Source of the DNA: Phycisphaerae bacterium
GTDB taxonomy: Bacteria; Planctomycetota; Phycisphaerae; UBA1845
Direction: 5' to 3'
Length of the DNA: 36,882 nt
Assembly: GCA_029260135.1 (NCBI GenBank)
Contig: JAJDDV010000186.1
Span: 1 to 36,882, forward strand
Part shown: one piece after another, positions 16,035 to 24,215 of the stretch
Numbering within the stretch: position 1 is the stretch's first letter
How the letters are laid out: each line of letters opens with the position of its first letter
Position numbers and translations under genes: made by a program
Notes under the pieces: generated by a model
What the model was told of the DNA's origin: nothing
Seen by the model: only the letters and a program-made list of their open reading frames with translations
Database searches by the model: none

Positions 16035-16799
16035 CTACGGCGCGAAGTCATCGGTTTTGGTGAAACCGGGTGGCACGCTGGGTTTGAAGGGGTCCTGGCC
16101 AAGCGGCGGGTTGACGGCAAGTTCTGAGATCAGGAGTTGCGTCATGCCGGGGTCGCCCTCGGGGTCCTCACGGTTGTTGTAGATGCGGCGGATGCCGCGT
16201 GGTATGGCGTCTTTGGTGCCGATCAGCCAGAGGACGTTCGGATCTCCTGGGACGCCCTTGCCCTCGACACGGACTTTTTGACACTCGACGCCGCCGACGG
16301 TTTCGCTGCCTTGCACTTCGATCTTCTTGGATTCGAAGTCTTTGCCGAAGGGGTCTTTTGAAACCAGTGAGCGAAAGAGCAGGCGCTGGAGGTCGGTGGC
16401 GTGTGCGCCGAGCACGGCGGGGTCCATGTCGATGTGGGCGAGTTTGGTCTCGGCGTCGACGAGGTAATACTCCTCACCGTCGGAGCCGATCGTGAACTCT
16501 TGCGTTTCGGTGGACTCGCGCGGGGTGAGCTTGGCTTCGGCGCGGAATTGGAGGATGTCCCACTTCGAGGGCTGGCCTATGACGGCGCGGCCTTCGAGTT
16601 TGGGCACGAGGGGTTCCACCCAGCCGGTGCCGATGAAGGCTGCCTGGTAGCTGACGGTCTTGATCTGGGCGAGTGCGGTCTGGGATTTCTCGAGGATTTC
16701 GCGCCCTTCCGATGCGTCGGGGTCCGCGGCGGCGGATCCGGCTGCGAGTACGCACGCCATCAGCACGCCGCCAGATCCCCAGAGCCTTGTCTGTCGCAT
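16035..16799 (-). CDS. Exported LolA/DUF2092-like periplasmic protein
   Basis: 254 residues. Signal peptide 'MRQTRLWGSGGVLMACVLAA' with a cleavage-like GSAAADP. The mature part starts with a helix (GREILEKSQTALAQIKTVSY) and then alternating strands (GRAVIGQPSKWDILQFRAEA; EFTIGSDGEEYYLVDAETK; VGGVECQKVRVEGKG), the pattern of LolA-like half-barrels including DUF2092. No lipoprotein-transport partner is adjacent, so a LolA role is not claimed. The ATG at 16799 was chosen for the signal peptide and GGGAG 10 nt upstream; the same frame stays open to 17177 without plausible coding content. It is divergent from the DoxX gene. Confidence 0.7.
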   Translation of the reverse strand: MRQTRLWGSGGVLMACVLAAGSAAADPDASEGREILEKSQTALAQIKTVSYQAAFIGTGWVEPLVPKLEGRAVIGQPSKWDILQFRAEAKLTPRESTETQEFTIGSDGEEYYLVDAETKLAHIDMDPAVLGAHATDLQRLLFRSLVSKDPFGKDFESKKIEVQGSETVGGVECQKVRVEGKGVPGDPNVLWLIGTKDAIPRGIRRIYNNREDPEGDPGMTQLLISELAVNPPLGQDPFKPSVPPGFTKTDDFAP

Positions 16800-17144
16800 T
16801 GTTGTATCTCCCAGTGCGGTTCTCAGGGCTGAGTCTTGTTCGCGAAGCGTCACGATACCGCCACCGCGATCGTCGATCCAGCACCGTTCGACAGGATCAT
16901 ACGAACCCTGGGGCTGGTGGCTTGTCTCGAGGCCCTCCGGGCTGTCGTCGGCGCGTTTGGTGTCAAATATCGACGTGGGCAGGACGAATTGGAGTCTGAG
17001 GCCTGCCGGATCGAAGCAAGAAGACACGGCGGGCCGTACAAACCGAGTGGATTGTTTTGAGGCGGCGGCGTGGCGCAAGATGCTGAACTTGATGCGTCGC
17101 CCGCGTGGGAAGACCGGCGGTCGCTTGGGACCGGGAGGTTTGAG
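16800..17144. other. Divergent intergenic region
   Basis: 345 bp between the LolA-like gene (-) and the DoxX gene (+). It should hold promoters for both, but no clear -35/-10 pair was recognised. The only firm site is GGGAGG at 17134-17139, the DoxX ribosome-binding site. Confidence 0.5.
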
Positions 17145-17765
17145 ATGAACGAGAGAACGATGCGAGATCGGTTTCATGCGATGGGGCCGCTGGTACTGCG
17201 CGTTGGGATCGCGGTCGTGCTGCTGCAGAGCGGGATTCAGAACACGGCGGAGTTGTTCCAGCGCGCGGACGTGCCGGGTCTGGAGACGGCGGACTCGACG
17301 ACGTTGGCTGTGGCGTCCGGCGCGGACGTCACGCCGGAGCGCGTAAACTTCAGCCTGGACTGGGCGACGATTCTGGGGATCGGTGAGTTGGGCACGGCCG
17401 GGCTGCTGCTGATTGGCCTGGTGACGCGTTTGGTGGTGTTACCGATGCTCGCGGTGCTGGCGTATGGCATGACGGTCGGGTTCCCCGCTGCGCTGCCACC
17501 GGTCAATGCGACGACGATGCTGCTGTTGGGTGTCGCGGGCTTGTCACTCTTCGTGAGCGGTGGCGGGTGTCTGGCGGTGCGGCGCCGGCGGCGCCATCCG
17601 CAGACGACGGAATCCGCACCGGTTCGCAAGAAATATGAGGAGCCGCGGGAGTTCGTCCGCACGCGCCGGCCTGTGACGCAGCGCGTTAGAGATTGGTTCT
17701 CCCGTCGTCGAGGCGGCCAGCCGGCGTATGCCATGCCACTGAAACGACGACGATGGTGGGGATAG
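17145..17765 (+). CDS. DoxX-family membrane protein
   Basis: 206 residues. Four hydrophobic segments: VLRVGIAVVLLQSGI, ATILGIGELGTAGLLLIGLV, VVLPMLAVLAYGMTVG and TTMLLLGVAGLSLFV. The first is followed by a hydrophilic stretch typical of DoxX proteins. The C-terminal 60 residues are Arg-rich and probably cytoplasmic. The physiological role of this family is poorly defined (quinol or redox associations in some members). The start is set by GGGAGG 6 nt upstream of the ATG. Confidence 0.75.
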   Translation: MNERTMRDRFHAMGPLVLRVGIAVVLLQSGIQNTAELFQRADVPGLETADSTTLAVASGADVTPERVNFSLDWATILGIGELGTAGLLLIGLVTRLVVLPMLAVLAYGMTVGFPAALPPVNATTMLLLGVAGLSLFVSGGGCLAVRRRRRHPQTTESAPVRKKYEEPREFVRTRRPVTQRVRDWFSRRRGGQPAYAMPLKRRRWWG

Positions 17766-17879
17766 ACGCTGCGGCGGGCGTCGGAATTGGCGTGGGCGGA
17801 GCGGATTCTCCATTGTTGCGAAACGCTCGCACCTGACGCGGCGCAGTTTCTATTTCTGCTCTGGGGGTCGGATTGCGGT

Positions 17880-18590
17880 TCAGCGCACGTCACCGGTCGT
17901 ACGCCTTGCGATCATGACACTCCCTGCGGCAAGTAGGAACAAGCTGAGATTCAACAGGCCCCACTCGGACACTGTGGGGACCAGAGGCGGAAAGACGATG
18001 CCTTCTTCTACGGTGACGGTGAATTCACACCCGCTGTCGTCGGCCCAGGACCCGAGTTGGACGAGATAGGTATCGCCGACGGTAAGTCCCTGGACGGTGA
18101 TGTCGCCGAGGAACAGGCTCGCTTCGTTGTCGCTACAGGCGAGTTCGACCCACGAAGCGGCGTTACAGATGTCGGCCTGGTCGACCTCGTAGACGACGAA
18201 GACGGAATCGGTGCCCACGGACCCAATATCGGTTCGGACGCGTGCGGCTGTCGTCTCCGCGACGAACGTCGCCCATACGTCGAGGATGCCGTTTCCGGTG
18301 TAGCAGGCTGCGGGCGCCGGTCCGGTCGGGTTTTGATCGAGGCAGACATCGAGGGCGACGCCCGGTCCTCCCCACGGGGCCGGCGGCGCCGTGGCGCAAT
18401 CGTCCTGGGCTCTGGCGTGTGCTGCTGCGCACGCCAAGATCCCGTACCACGCGATGACCATCGCACCGGTTCTGCGCATGGTGCGGCGGCGCTGGGCCAA
18501 CCTCCCTTTATCGCTCACCTCGGCTTCGCTTTGAGATGTATTTGTCTGCGCGGCCTGTGCCGGCTGCACGTGTTGTCGTGTCTTGCGCAT
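17880..18590 (-). CDS. Secreted protein with VPTVSEWGL C-terminal sorting signal
   Basis: 236 residues. The N-terminus is unusually long and charged before the signal-peptide core AMVIAWYGILACAAAHARA. The mature domain starts DDCATAPPAP and has a beta-sandwich look (GNGILDVWATFVAETTAARV; SVFVVYEVDQADIC). The end is VPTVSEWGLLNLSLFLLAAG plus a short basic tail (ARRTTGDVR), the tripartite signal of IPTL/PEP-CTERM-type exosortase substrates. The ATG at 18590 has AAGGGG 8 nt upstream; an ATG at 18479 would place the signal peptide at the N-terminus but lacks a ribosome-binding site. Function unknown. Confidence 0.75.
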   Translation of the reverse strand: MRKTRQHVQPAQAAQTNTSQSEAEVSDKGRLAQRRRTMRRTGAMVIAWYGILACAAAHARAQDDCATAPPAPWGGPGVALDVCLDQNPTGPAPAACYTGNGILDVWATFVAETTAARVRTDIGSVGTDSVFVVYEVDQADICNAASWVELACSDNEASLFLGDITVQGLTVGDTYLVQLGSWADDSGCEFTVTVEEGIVFPPLVPTVSEWGLLNLSLFLLAAGSVMIARRTTGDVR

Positions 18591-18757
18591 CTTCGTAGCC
18601 CCTTCACGCATACCCTCGGACCCAACTGGACGTGTGGGCGCATTTTAGGGCGTGGGGTGTAGGAGTGCAATCGAATTCGCGATCGCCGATCGTCATTCTG
18701 TGCGACTCCAGATTGCCAGGTAGCTGAAGTAGCACTGTGCGCAAACGGAATGTTTCC

Positions 18758-18878
18758 AGAGGCTATCCCACAACCCTGTTCTTGCCGGAGTGCGAGCAGA
18801 TGGCACATAAGATTCCCAGGCGTATTGCGAGGTCGCGCGGGCTGAAGCCCGCAACTCAGGGGTTCTGGGATAGGCTCT
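18758..18878. mobile_element. 121-bp MITE-like element, copy 2
   Basis: Same length, termini and central hairpin as the copy at 13977-14097, with scattered substitutions. The ends read AGAGGCTATCCCACAACCC and GGGTTCTGGGATAGGCTCT. It lies in the ~1-kb intergenic region between the sorting-signal gene and tRNA-Ser. Confidence 0.75.
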
Positions 18879-18975
18879 ACTGCTGCACGGTTCGGTTTCG
18901 CGATCCATCGGCGGTCCGTTTGGGAGTCGCCCGCTGGGATTGACCGGTCACTGTCGATTCGAGTCCCTGTGTGAC

Positions 18976-19068
18976 TAGAGCAAGCTCTATCCGATTGTAG
19001 CGTTCGGGGGTCCATCTCGCCCTGAGAATCCTGCCAGTCTTCCGCTACGTTTGGACTGGTTGCGCTAT
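18976..19068. repeat. ~92-bp dispersed repeat starting AGAGCAAGCTCT, copy 2
   Basis: Homologous over its whole length to 13571-13660, starting with the same palindrome after a CT and ending TGGACTGGTTGCGCTAT. The sequence from 19069 to 19500 has no supported gene: frames on both strands lack recognisable domains. Confidence 0.8.
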
Positions 19069-19502
19069 AGGGATGCGCTGGTGGATCCGGTAGAAGGAGC
19101 TGCGTGCAGTATCCGGTTGGCGTCGACACTTCGTCTCGTCCATCGACGCGCCGTGACCGAAACGCATGGCTGGCGTCGCGGAACGCCGGCCCGCCGCTTG
19201 CGGGCCGCGCTCTTCGTCACGTGCATCCGCATCTGTCGCGGGGTTCGCACCGTTCTTGGATCCGGCGTCCGGAGGAGCATCTCGAGCGGAAGGGAAGGCG
19301 CTCGGAATCTGGTGACTGTTCCAGCGAGTTTGGTGCGTTCTCGAGTTGTTCGCTGTCTCACGGTCGCGGGTGGGAAGGTCGTCCGCGTCAGCATGTGGGC
19401 GGAACAAGAAGTCGAACAGCCACTCCGGAATCGGCACCGGCTTGGTGGAACGGTTCGCCCCGATGGCGATGTTGTGGTCCGCGGGGGCTCGTGACGACCG
19501 AC

Positions 19503-19530
19503 TTGACCGATGTGGACTGAAGCGTGTAAC
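19503..19530 (+). promoter_or_regulatory. Possible promoter for tRNA-Ser
   Basis: TTGACC (19503-19508), a 16-bp spacer and TGTAAC (19525-19530) lie about 75 bp before the tRNA. The -35 is good and the -10 weak. Confidence 0.3.
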
Positions 19531-19604
19531 CTCTGAGGGAACCGGTACTTCTGGTCACTCCGGGCAGTCCCTGCCACGGTGTGTCACCCGTTGTCACCCG
19601 AGTT

Positions 19605-19691
19605 GGAGGAGTGGCCGAGCGGCTGAAGGCGACGGTCTTGAAAACCGTTAGGCGCGAAAGCGTCTCGGGGGTTCGAATCCCTCCTCCTCCG
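19605..19691 (+). tRNA. tRNA-Ser (anticodon UGA)
   Basis: 87 nt. The acceptor GGAGGAG pairs with CTCCTCC (19684-19690), discriminator G. The D-arm region is GGCCGAGCGGCTGAAGGC. The anticodon stem ACGGT/ACCGT encloses loop CTTGAAA with anticodon TGA. A long variable arm (GGCGCGAAAGCGTCTC), as expected of class II tRNAs, and the T-loop TTCGAAT follow. CCA is not encoded. A T-rich stretch (GGTTTTCTTTT) follows immediately and may terminate transcription. Confidence 0.96.
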
Positions 19692-20045
19692 GTTTTCTTT
19701 TGATGCCATCCTGATGGGCTCCATCGCCGGGGCGTCCGGGGTGGGAGCATGAAACGGTGAGAGCAGACTGCCGTCGGCTTCTCCAGGTGGTGTCGACACG
19801 TCTCGATGAGCACATCTCGGCCCGCGGAAATCCGGCCGCCCCGCCATTGGAAGAGGCCACCCTGCCCGCTCACGCCTGTGCAGTACGCCACGCGGTCTTC
19901 GTGGTCCGCTAATGTCCTCATTCGCGTCGACTCGATACTTCTGCCGAATGCGAAAGTCGGGAAGACCGTAACTCTCTCCGATAGTTATTCAGAAGCTTTC
20001 CTATGAACCGGACCCGTCGGTCCGCAGCGCGAAGGACGATCAACG
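19692..20045. other. Intergenic region between tRNA-Ser and the GGDEF gene
   Basis: About 350 bp with no supported gene or repeat. GAAGGA at 20030-20035 is the probable ribosome-binding site of the following gene. No strong promoter was recognised. Confidence 0.5.
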
Positions 20046-21077
20046 ATGGCCACGAAATCCGCAGAAACCGAACCGACGGCGAACGGACCCGACGCCGAGG
20101 TGACGACCAGCGAAGCCGACGGAACGACAACCACCGAGGTCAACGAAGCGGAAACGGGTGACAAGAGCCCTCAGCCCGATATCGGTGAGTCGTTCTTTCG
20201 CGATCTTCTCAACGAGCTGGGCGACGGGGTCTACTTCGTCGATCCTGACCGTCGGATCAGCCTGTGGAATAAGGGGGCGGAGCGCATTACAGGATTCCCG
20301 GCCGAGGATGTCATCGGCAAGTGCTGCGCGGACAACGTCCTTCAGCATGTCGACGACAAAGGCGAGTGCCTCTGCACAAGCACCTGTCCGCTTGCCGCGA
20401 CGATCAAAGATGGGAAGCGCCGCTGCGCCGATGTATTTCTTCACCACAAAGACGGCCACCGCCTTCCGGTTCGCGTGCAGACCTCGCCCCTCTTTGATCG
20501 CTACGGCTGGATCGTCGGTGGCATCGAGACCTTTCGGGACAACTCCGAGCGGCAGGCCGACGCCGAACGTCTGCGCAAACTCGCAAGGATGGCGTTCCTT
20601 GATGAGTTGACCGGGATTTCCAACCGGCGGTATCTCGATTCCGCTCTTCGCTCGAGATTCTCGGAGCTCAACCGCAATGAAATGAACTTCGGGCTCATTA
20701 TGATCGACGTCGATCACTTCAAGCAGTTCAACGACAATTACGGTCACGAAACCGGTGACCGAGTCTTGCAGGTCGTCTCCGAGACCCTGTCGAAGAACTG
20801 CCGCAGCTTTGACACCGTCGGCCGATGGGGTGGTGAGGAGTTCGTCGTCATCGTCGGTGACGCAGGGGCGGAAGACGTCCGGCGGCTGGCCAGTCAACTT
20901 TGTGCGTTGGTCGCTTCCTCCAGTGTTACGGCGGGTGAGAATCGCCTGAGCGTCACCATCTCGCTCGGTGCGACAACGGCGCGAAAGGACGATACGCCTC
21001 AGACACTCGGCAGCCGGGTCGACGCACTGCTCTACCGAAGCAAGGATACCGGCCGGAATCGCGTCACGTTCGCGTAG
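20046..21077 (+). CDS. PAS-GGDEF diguanylate cyclase
   Basis: Makes cyclic di-GMP from two GTP. 343 residues, no membrane segment, so cytoplasmic. The first 45 residues are low-complexity Thr/Glu-rich. The PAS domain covers about 46-165 (DGVYFVDPDRRISLWNKGAE) and has several Cys (C93, C94, C108, C110, C114 in ECLCTSTCPL), a pattern that recurs in PAS-GGDEF proteins. A helix leads to the GGDEF domain (about 180-343) with DELTGISNRRYLD, DVDHFKQFNDNYGH and the active-site GGEEF at 262-266. The inhibitory I-site RSFD (253-256) is exactly five residues before it, so feedback inhibition by c-di-GMP is expected. Confidence 0.92.
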   Translation: MATKSAETEPTANGPDAEVTTSEADGTTTTEVNEAETGDKSPQPDIGESFFRDLLNELGDGVYFVDPDRRISLWNKGAERITGFPAEDVIGKCCADNVLQHVDDKGECLCTSTCPLAATIKDGKRRCADVFLHHKDGHRLPVRVQTSPLFDRYGWIVGGIETFRDNSERQADAERLRKLARMAFLDELTGISNRRYLDSALRSRFSELNRNEMNFGLIMIDVDHFKQFNDNYGHETGDRVLQVVSETLSKNCRSFDTVGRWGGEEFVVIVGDAGAEDVRRLASQLCALVASSSVTAGENRLSVTISLGATTARKDDTPQTLGSRVDALLYRSKDTGRNRVTFA

Positions 21078-21375
21078 CGCCGGAACGGTACGGTCCTTTC
21101 GCATCGTCCGACACCTTCTTCGGCGCCGATTTCGTCTCGTACAACCTGACCGTCCACATCGCCTGCTCACGGGAAGCTGCATCGTCCGTGTGGGATCTCC
21201 GCACGTTTCAAGTCGAATGACGCTTCCCAGGGTTCTGCTGTATCCTGTGAAACCGCGTGCATCTCGACCCGAGGCTTTGAGACGCACCGCACCGCCGAAC
21301 TTGCGACAGGTCCGTCGGCCGGGTAGCTTGGCATCGAGCGACGGATACAACCGGCCAGGCAATGAGGGCAGGATC
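21078..21375. other. Leader region of the mttB operon
   Basis: 298 bp between the GGDEF stop and the mttB start. No gene is supported and no cobalamin- or SAM-riboswitch core was recognised by eye. GGCAGGATC just before the ATG is the ribosome-binding site. Confidence 0.45.
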
Positions 21376-22836
21376 ATGAGACCCACGGTTAGATTCCTCA
21401 GCGACGAGTTGCTCGCGACCATCCTCGGCGAGGCGCGGACGCTGCTGTCCAAGCTCGGCGTCGAGATTCACAACGAGGCCGTCCTGACCCTACTGGCGGA
21501 TCACGGCGCGAAGATCGATGTCGAGAATCGTCGTGTGCATCTCAAAGGATCGCTGATTGACCAGGCGCTGGCGTCCGTACCGTCGTCCTTTGCTCTGTAC
21601 AACGTGCTGGGCGAACAGACGCACGATTTCTCCGGGTCCAACATCCACTTCACGCCCGGTTCGGCAGCCATCAACGTACTCGACGACGAAACGAGTACGA
21701 TTCGAACACCGGACACGCGTGACTACATTCGCTACGCCCAGGTGGTCAGCCGTTGCGAGCACATCGCGTCGCAGAGCACGGCGTTGATTCCCGCCGACGT
21801 TCACGAGCGGATTTCCGACAGCTATCGACTCTATCTGAGCTTGCTCTTTTGCGAGAAACCCGTGGTGACCGGCGCGTTTACGATCGAGGCGTTCCCCATC
21901 ATGAGGGACCTCCAGCTCGCCGTGCGCGGGTCACGTGAATCGCTGGCGGAAAAGCCGCTGACCATCTTTTCGTGCTGCCCGAGCGCACCGTTGAAATGGA
22001 GTGACGTGACGTCGCAGAACGTCGTGGACTGCGCGACGATGTCGATCCCCGTGGAGTTCGTCTCGATGCCGCTGGCCGGTTTCGTCGCGCCGGTCACACT
22101 GGTGGGTTCACTCATACAGCACACGGCCGAGACGCTCAGCGGAATCGTGATCAGCCAACTGACGCGACCCGGCACGCCGATTCTGTACGGCGGATCGCCG
22201 GCCATCTTCGACGTTCGCTATGAAACGACACCGATGGGTGCCGTCGAAACGATGATGATCGACTGCGCCTACAACGAAATCGGTAAGCACCTCGGCATCC
22301 CGACGCAGGCGTATATTTCCTTGAGCGACAGCAAACAGCTCGACGCCCAAGCCGGGCTGGAAACGTCGATGGGTGCCACCTTGGCGGCACTGTCCGGCAT
22401 CAACAACATTTCGGGCCCGGGCATGCTCGACTTCGAGAGCTGCCAGAGCCTCGAGAAGCTGGTTCTGGACCATGAAATCTGCGGCATGATGCTCCGCATG
22501 GTCGACGGCATCGAGCCCAGGGACGATGTCCCTGCCCTTCCGCGGTTCGAGGAGCTGATCGCGGATCACCACCTGCTGATCTCCGAGCACACGCGGCGAC
22601 ACCTGCGGACGGAGCATTTGTTCCCCGGTCCTGTCATCGATCGCGCCAACCGAGCGCGATGGCAGGAAGAAGGTGGAACAAGCCTCCGGCAGCGCGCCCA
22701 CCGCGAGGTCGAACGGCTTCTCGGCGAGTTCGAACCGTCGCGGCTCGGTGTCGATGTCAAAGCCGACCTGACGGAGCGCATGACGGTCGAGGCTCGGCGT
22801 TATGGAATGGACAGCCTTCCCCGGTGCGACGCATGA
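21376..22836 (+). CDS. MttB-superfamily corrinoid methyltransferase, non-pyrrolysine type
   Basis: Probably moves a methyl group from a methylated amine (for example a quaternary ammonium compound) to the cobalt of a corrinoid protein. 486 residues with a full-length MttB look: FLSDELLATILGEARTLLSKLGVEI at the N-terminus, the HFTPGSAAINVLDDET region, RDYIRYAQVVSRCEHIASQS and a Gly-rich C-terminal half (GATLAALSGINNISGPGMLDF). It is read without an internal TAG, so unlike the trimethylamine enzyme it has no pyrrolysine and belongs with homologues such as glycine betaine methyltransferase; the substrate cannot be predicted. The start has AGGA before the ATG at 21376. It heads a four-gene operon and overlaps the next gene by 4 nt. 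Confidence 0.88.
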   Translation: MRPTVRFLSDELLATILGEARTLLSKLGVEIHNEAVLTLLADHGAKIDVENRRVHLKGSLIDQALASVPSSFALYNVLGEQTHDFSGSNIHFTPGSAAINVLDDETSTIRTPDTRDYIRYAQVVSRCEHIASQSTALIPADVHERISDSYRLYLSLLFCEKPVVTGAFTIEAFPIMRDLQLAVRGSRESLAEKPLTIFSCCPSAPLKWSDVTSQNVVDCATMSIPVEFVSMPLAGFVAPVTLVGSLIQHTAETLSGIVISQLTRPGTPILYGGSPAIFDVRYETTPMGAVETMMIDCAYNEIGKHLGIPTQAYISLSDSKQLDAQAGLETSMGATLAALSGINNISGPGMLDFESCQSLEKLVLDHEICGMMLRMVDGIEPRDDVPALPRFEELIADHHLLISEHTRRHLRTEHLFPGPVIDRANRARWQEEGGTSLRQRAHREVERLLGEFEPSRLGVDVKADLTERMTVEARRYGMDSLPRCDA

Positions 22837-23546
22837 ACGACACGTCCACCGTCGCGGCTGCCGAGCTGATCCCCTCGCGCGGTGCCGTTCTGGAGCTTCA
22901 GGGGATTCCGCGCGGGCATGTCGTCCCACGCGAAATCGAGTCGCTTTGCGATCAGGCCATGGCGTTGTTCGTCCAAACGGCCGAGCCCGCCGGGATCATC
23001 AAACGTGTTTCCGCAGCGGAGTTTGCGACCATCTATGCGGGCGAAGGTCGAAACGAACCACAGACGCCGGTGGCGGAGATCTTCCCGCGGGCTGATCGTC
23101 TGGCGCTCATCGCAGTGACGTTGGGGCCGAGTATCAGCCGTGAGATTTCGGAACGATTTCAGTCCGACGACCTGGCGCTGGCCTGCATGTTGGATGCGGT
23201 CGCGTCCGTGGCGGCGGATCATCTGGCGGAGACCGTCCAGCAACGACACGTGGACCGACGCCGTGAGTTGAAGGAGATCGATCAGGAAGCCCGTGCTCTT
23301 CGATACAGCCCGGGCTATTGCGGTTGGCATCTCAGCGGGCAGCGAGCGTTGTTTGGTTTCCTTGATCCCGAGCCCATAGGACTGTCGCTTCGTGACAGCT
23401 TCCTGATGGACCCGCTGAAATCGGTTTCGGGTGTCGTGCTGATCGGCGCCGGTTGGATTCATGCGTTCGACAACGCCTATCCGTTCTGCACCGATTGCCA
23501 TGCGAGGGGTTGTCGCGAGCGCATGGACGTTTTGGGACAGGGATGA
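22833..23546 (+). CDS. MetH activation-domain-like protein with C-terminal Cys cluster
   Basis: 237 residues. The central part resembles the SAM-binding activation domain of B12-dependent methionine synthase: VTLGPSISREISERFQSDD, MLDAVASVAADHLAETVQ and the signature RYSPGY at 157-162, followed by CGWHLSGQRALFGFLDP. In MetH this domain returns oxidised cob(II)alamin to methylcobalamin using SAM and a reductant. Here it is a free-standing gene between a corrinoid methyltransferase and its corrinoid protein, so it is the likely reactivase. Its end has C219-x2-C222-x4-C227 (CTDCHARGC), absent from MetH, which could bind an Fe-S cluster or zinc. It overlaps mttB by 4 nt. Confidence 0.8.
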   Translation: MNDTSTVAAAELIPSRGAVLELQGIPRGHVVPREIESLCDQAMALFVQTAEPAGIIKRVSAAEFATIYAGEGRNEPQTPVAEIFPRADRLALIAVTLGPSISREISERFQSDDLALACMLDAVASVAADHLAETVQQRHVDRRRELKEIDQEARALRYSPGYCGWHLSGQRALFGFLDPEPIGLSLRDSFLMDPLKSVSGVVLIGAGWIHAFDNAYPFCTDCHARGCRERMDVLGQG

Positions 23547-23574
23547 ACGCGACGTGGATTGTGGGAGACTGAGC

Positions 23575-24213
23575 ATGGACACACTGTCGGATCTGGCGGA
23601 CGGCGTCGTCAACGGTGACGAGAGCAAAGTGTCGGCGTTGACGGCGCAGGCGATCGACACGGAGGGCTCGGCCAAGCGGATCCTCGACGACGGGCTCATT
23701 CGAGGGATGACCATTGTCGGAGAACGCTTCAAAGCCCATGAGATCTTTCTTCCCGATGTGTTGATGGCGGCGAAGGCGATGTACGTCGGGCTGGGCTTAC
23801 TTCGCCCGCTTCTCATCGAGGAAAACGTGGACTCGCTGGCGAAGGTGGTCGTCGGGTCGGTTCAGGGCGACCTGCACGACATCGGCAAGAACCTCGTCGG
23901 CATCATGTTGAAAGGAGCCGGCTTCGAGGTGATCGACCTTGGAAACGATGTGTCGCCGTCCCGGTTTGTCGAAGCCGCCAAGGAGCACGATGCCTCCGTC
24001 ATCGGTCTGTCCGCGTTGCTCACGACGACCATGCCGGTCATGAAATCCGTCGTGGACGAGGTTCGCTCGCAGGGATTGGGCGATCGTGTCAAGACCATCG
24101 TCGGCGGTGCGCCGGTCTCGGAGGATTTCGCGCGCAAGATCGGTGCGGACGCGTACGGTTTCGACGCGGCCAACGCCGTGGACAAGGTCAAGACGCTGGT
24201 CGGGAAGAACTGA
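23575..24213 (+). CDS. Corrinoid (methyl carrier) protein, MtbC/MtgC-like
   Basis: 212 residues. A helical cap domain (about 1-85, with DGLIRGMTIVGERFKAHEIFLPDV) is followed by a B12-binding Rossmann domain. The DxHxxG signature is D99-L-H101-D-I-G104; His101 is the lower cobalt ligand. S146 (GLSALLTT) and the GGAPV loop complete the binding site. This is the methyl carrier between the MttB homologue and the downstream homocysteine methyltransferase. GGGAG lies 8 nt before the ATG. The spacing to the next gene is 2 nt. Confidence 0.93.
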   Translation: MDTLSDLADGVVNGDESKVSALTAQAIDTEGSAKRILDDGLIRGMTIVGERFKAHEIFLPDVLMAAKAMYVGLGLLRPLLIEENVDSLAKVVVGSVQGDLHDIGKNLVGIMLKGAGFEVIDLGNDVSPSRFVEAAKEHDASVIGLSALLTTTMPVMKSVVDEVRSQGLGDRVKTIVGGAPVSEDFARKIGADAYGFDAANAVDKVKTLVGKN

Positions 24214-24215
24214 AG

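Noticed and set aside
16800-17177. N-terminal extension of the LolA-like protein
   Set aside because: The frame is open but the extension lacks coding character, and a proper signal peptide with ribosome-binding site begins at 16799.
19045-19577. Minus-strand open frames before tRNA-Ser
   Set aside because: Low-complexity Arg/Thr/Pro-rich products without domains or credible starts; they partly translate the dispersed repeat at 18976-19068.
21078-21375. Cobalamin riboswitch before the mttB operon
   Set aside because: No recognisable B12-box or conserved core by eye; a covariance-model search would decide.
21376-22836. Pyrrolysine-containing trimethylamine methyltransferase
   Set aside because: The gene reads through at normal MttB length with no in-frame TAG.
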